NCBI GenBank assembly: GCA_937951455.1
Contig: CALFBU010000215.1
Location: 1-6,998, forward strand
DNA: 6,998 nucleotides
Origin: an uncultured Rhizobiaceae group bacterium
GTDB lineage: Bacteria > Pseudomonadota > Alphaproteobacteria > Rhizobiales > Rhizobiaceae
Direction of reading: 5' to 3'
Within the stretch, counting starts at the first letter, position 1. Every line of letters begins with the position of its first letter. The notes beneath the pieces were generated by a model. That model did no database searches and was not told where the DNA came from. It was given only the letters and a program-made list of their open reading frames with translations. Positions 5,211-6,998 of the stretch are shown here, one piece after another. The translations under genes were made by a program, and so were the position numbers.

Positions 5211-6998
5211 TCAACCAATCACGCCACCGTCCTCCCGCTCAATTGCAATAATTGCAGATTTTGGAATTGACTTGCCACCATCAGGCCAATGGCTGTTTCC
5301 TTTTTCACCTGGGTGCTGAATGCCGACAAACATCGTTCTACCGTCTGCACTCCATGTGGCACCGGTAACTTCGCATTCATTAGGCCCTACCAGAAAGCGG
5401 CGAATTTCCCCCGTTTCAGTATCAGCAACCAGCATCTGATTGTTACCCATGCCTTCGAAGTCACCTTCATTTGAATACTTTCCATCCGTTTGTATCCATA
5501 AAAAACCATTGCTATCAAAGGCAATACCATCAGGTGAATTAAACATGTTGGCTTGCGTGATATTGGCTGAACCAGCCTTGTCATCTTTGTGTACAGCCGG
5601 ATTACCAGCCAGCAAAAACAGATCCCAAGTAAATTTGGTTGATACATGATCGCCACCTTCAGGTATCCAACGTACAATCTGACCATACTTGTTGGCAGGG
5701 CGCGGGTTGGGTCCACCCACAGGTGTTTTATGGCCTCCGGCATTGGGCTTGATGCCACGGTTTTTATTATTGGTAAGCGCACAATAAAGTTCAGCCTTAT
5801 TAGGATTGCTTGCCACCCATTCCGGCCTGTCCATCGTGGTTGCACCAACTTTTGATCCTGCCAGTCGTGTGTGGATACAAATGTCTGCCTGTGTCGGCAT
5901 ACTGGTTGTCTCAGGATTTAACTCCAGCCATTCTCCGCTCAAATCATCATTGAATTTCGCAGCATAGAGCTTGCCATCATCAAGAAGCGATGAATTATCA
6001 CCCGCAGCAGAAAATCTGTCATTGCTGACGTATTTATAAATAAATTCACCGCGCTCATCATCCCCCATGTAAACGACGATTTGACCGTTGCCCGCGATAA
6101 CGACCTCTGCATTTTCATGCTTAAAACGGCCAAGCGCGGTACGTTTTTTTGGTGTTGAATTTGGATTAAAAGGATCAATTTCAACCACATATCCTGCGCG
6201 GTTGCATTCATTGGGTTCCTTTAACAAATCAAAACGATCATCAATTTTCGCCCAGGCATAACCCCAATCCTCACTAGAAAGGCCATAGCGCTTTTGTTCT
6301 GGCGTTTGTTCAAAAGATGCATCGCTTGCAGAAAAATAACCGTTGAAGTTTTCCTCGCATGCAAGGTAGGTGCCCCAAGGTGTGCGCCCGTTTCCACAAT
6401 TGTTCCAGGTACCTTGAGCCATGATACCGTCCGGATCAAGCGAGGTTTTCATCAAGTCATGTCCTTTCGCAGGACCGCTGATTTCTATGGGGGTATCTGG
6501 TGTGACACGGCGGTTAAATTCAGAGCCTTTCAGAATGTGCCAGCCACCGTCGTCACGCAGAACCTCCATGACCGTAACGCCATGTCCCATTTTACCCTTG
6601 AGCACATCATCACTTGTTTCAGGAAGCCCACTTTCACGATTACCAAAGATAATACTACGGTTCACATACTCGTTGTTTACGACGAAAATATTCCGTCCGT
6701 CTTTAACGAATAAATCCATACCATCATTGTTATCTCCCAAAGATAATGCCTGACTTTTTGCGTCACCTCGGGTTTTTTCATCAAGCTCTATGGAATCATC
6801 GAACAATGGATCGCCCCATTTTGCCATCACTTCCCATTTATAGCCGTCAGGCAGAGTAATTTCGTCCAGAGTGTTGGCAGGCACAGCGTTGAAACCAAAT
6901 CGATCTGCGGCCTTTGCTATCGAGACGCCTTTCGTTGCAATACTGGTAATAAACCCGGCTGCGCCTACTGTGAGCATTCCGGATAAAAATCCTCGTCT
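5211..6998 (-). CDS. phoX: PhoX family alkaline phosphatase (DUF839), 5' end beyond window
   Basis: The frame is open through the right edge: 595 residues are visible, and the ATG at 6977 is internal. The first visible codons read RRGFLSGMLTVGAAGF, a twin-arginine motif followed by a hydrophobic stretch, so the protein is exported folded by the Tat system and the true start lies a short distance outside. PhoX enzymes release phosphate from organophosphates in the periplasm or outside the cell; structural work on Pseudomonas PhoX found an iron-calcium cofactor. Family features (numbering from the first visible Arg): NNCGNGRTPWGTYLACEEN at about 199-217 with two cysteines and an acidic pair, GRFKHENAE at 290-298, YMGDDERGEFIYKYV at 310-324, MDRPEWVA at 389-396, SPDGIAFDSNGFLWIQTDG at 488-506 and SHWPDGG near 569-575. 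The repeated strand-like segments fit a beta-propeller. PhoB control is common in the family, but the promoter is outside the window. The substrate is inferred from the family. Confidence 0.9.
   Translation of the reverse strand, partial: RRGFLSGMLTVGAAGFITSIATKGVSIAKAADRFGFNAVPANTLDEITLPDGYKWEVMAKWGDPLFDDSIELDEKTRGDAKSQALSLGDNNDGMDLFVKDGRNIFVVNNEYVNRSIIFGNRESGLPETSDDVLKGKMGHGVTVMEVLRDDGGWHILKGSEFNRRVTPDTPIEISGPAKGHDLMKTSLDPDGIMAQGTWNNCGNGRTPWGTYLACEENFNGYFSASDASFEQTPEQKRYGLSSEDWGYAWAKIDDRFDLLKEPNECNRAGYVVEIDPFNPNSTPKKRTALGRFKHENAEVVIAGNGQIVVYMGDDERGEFIYKYVSNDRFSAAGDNSSLLDDGKLYAAKFNDDLSGEWLELNPETTSMPTQADICIHTRLAGSKVGATTMDRPEWVASNPNKAELYCALTNNKNRGIKPNAGGHKTPVGGPNPRPANKYGQIVRWIPEGGDHVSTKFTWDLFLLAGNPAVHKDDKAGSANITQANMFNSPDGIAFDSNGFLWIQTDGKYSNEGDFEGMGNNQMLVADTETGEIRRFLVGPNECEVTGATWSADGRTMFVGIQHPGEKGNSHWPDGGKSIPKSAIIAIEREDGGVIG

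Noticed and set aside
6294..6753. Forward-strand frames of 110-139 residues opposite phoX
   Set aside because: Antisense to the conserved PhoX family frame; composition and lack of motifs indicate shadows.

Overview
The window reads as ordinary chromosomal DNA of a free-living Gram-negative bacterium, most likely a marine or soil alphaproteobacterium. This is inferred from gene content and protein character (a YaiI/UPF0178 protein, an XRE regulator of a type familiar from that class, glutathione-dependent formaldehyde detoxification, an E. coli-like FadD and a Tat-exported PhoX). Base composition is moderate, roughly mid-40s % GC by eye. No phage, insertion sequence, CRISPR, tRNA or rRNA is visible, and nothing points to recent transfer.

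Layout. (1) Positions 1-3328 hold five tightly packed forward genes with gaps of 1, 27 and 12 nt and then a 1-nt overlap, consistent with one transcript whose promoter lies left of the window. They are a small SecD-P1-head-like protein (5' end probably cut by the window edge), a YaiI/YqxD (UPF0178) protein, a short XRE-type DNA-binding protein with a C-terminal amphipathic helix, S-formylglutathione hydrolase (fghA) and a 12-TM major facilitator transporter. (2) Positions 3329-3478 are a 150-nt leader with a plausible sigma70-type promoter, two inverted repeats and a strong ribosome binding site for fadD. (3) Positions 3479-5158 encode FadD, long-chain acyl-CoA synthetase. (4) Positions 5169-5198 form an A-tract/GC-stem/T-tract hairpin that can terminate both convergent genes. 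(5) Positions 5211-6998 on the minus strand encode a PhoX-family phosphatase that runs off the right edge. The last visible codons spell the twin-arginine motif RRGFLSG, so the extreme N-terminus is missing.

How the genes relate. FghA performs the second step of glutathione-dependent formaldehyde oxidation. The preceding XRE protein is the only visible candidate for a local regulator, and the MFS gene is translationally adjacent. FadD activates fatty acids for beta-oxidation or lipid synthesis as its own transcription unit. PhoX would release phosphate from organophosphates in the periplasm. These are separate metabolic functions rather than one system. I did not find a convincing new multi-gene system. 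The most unusual items are a perfect 20-bp palindrome at positions 5-24, a stand-alone SecD-like head domain, and a small dyad in the fadD leader.
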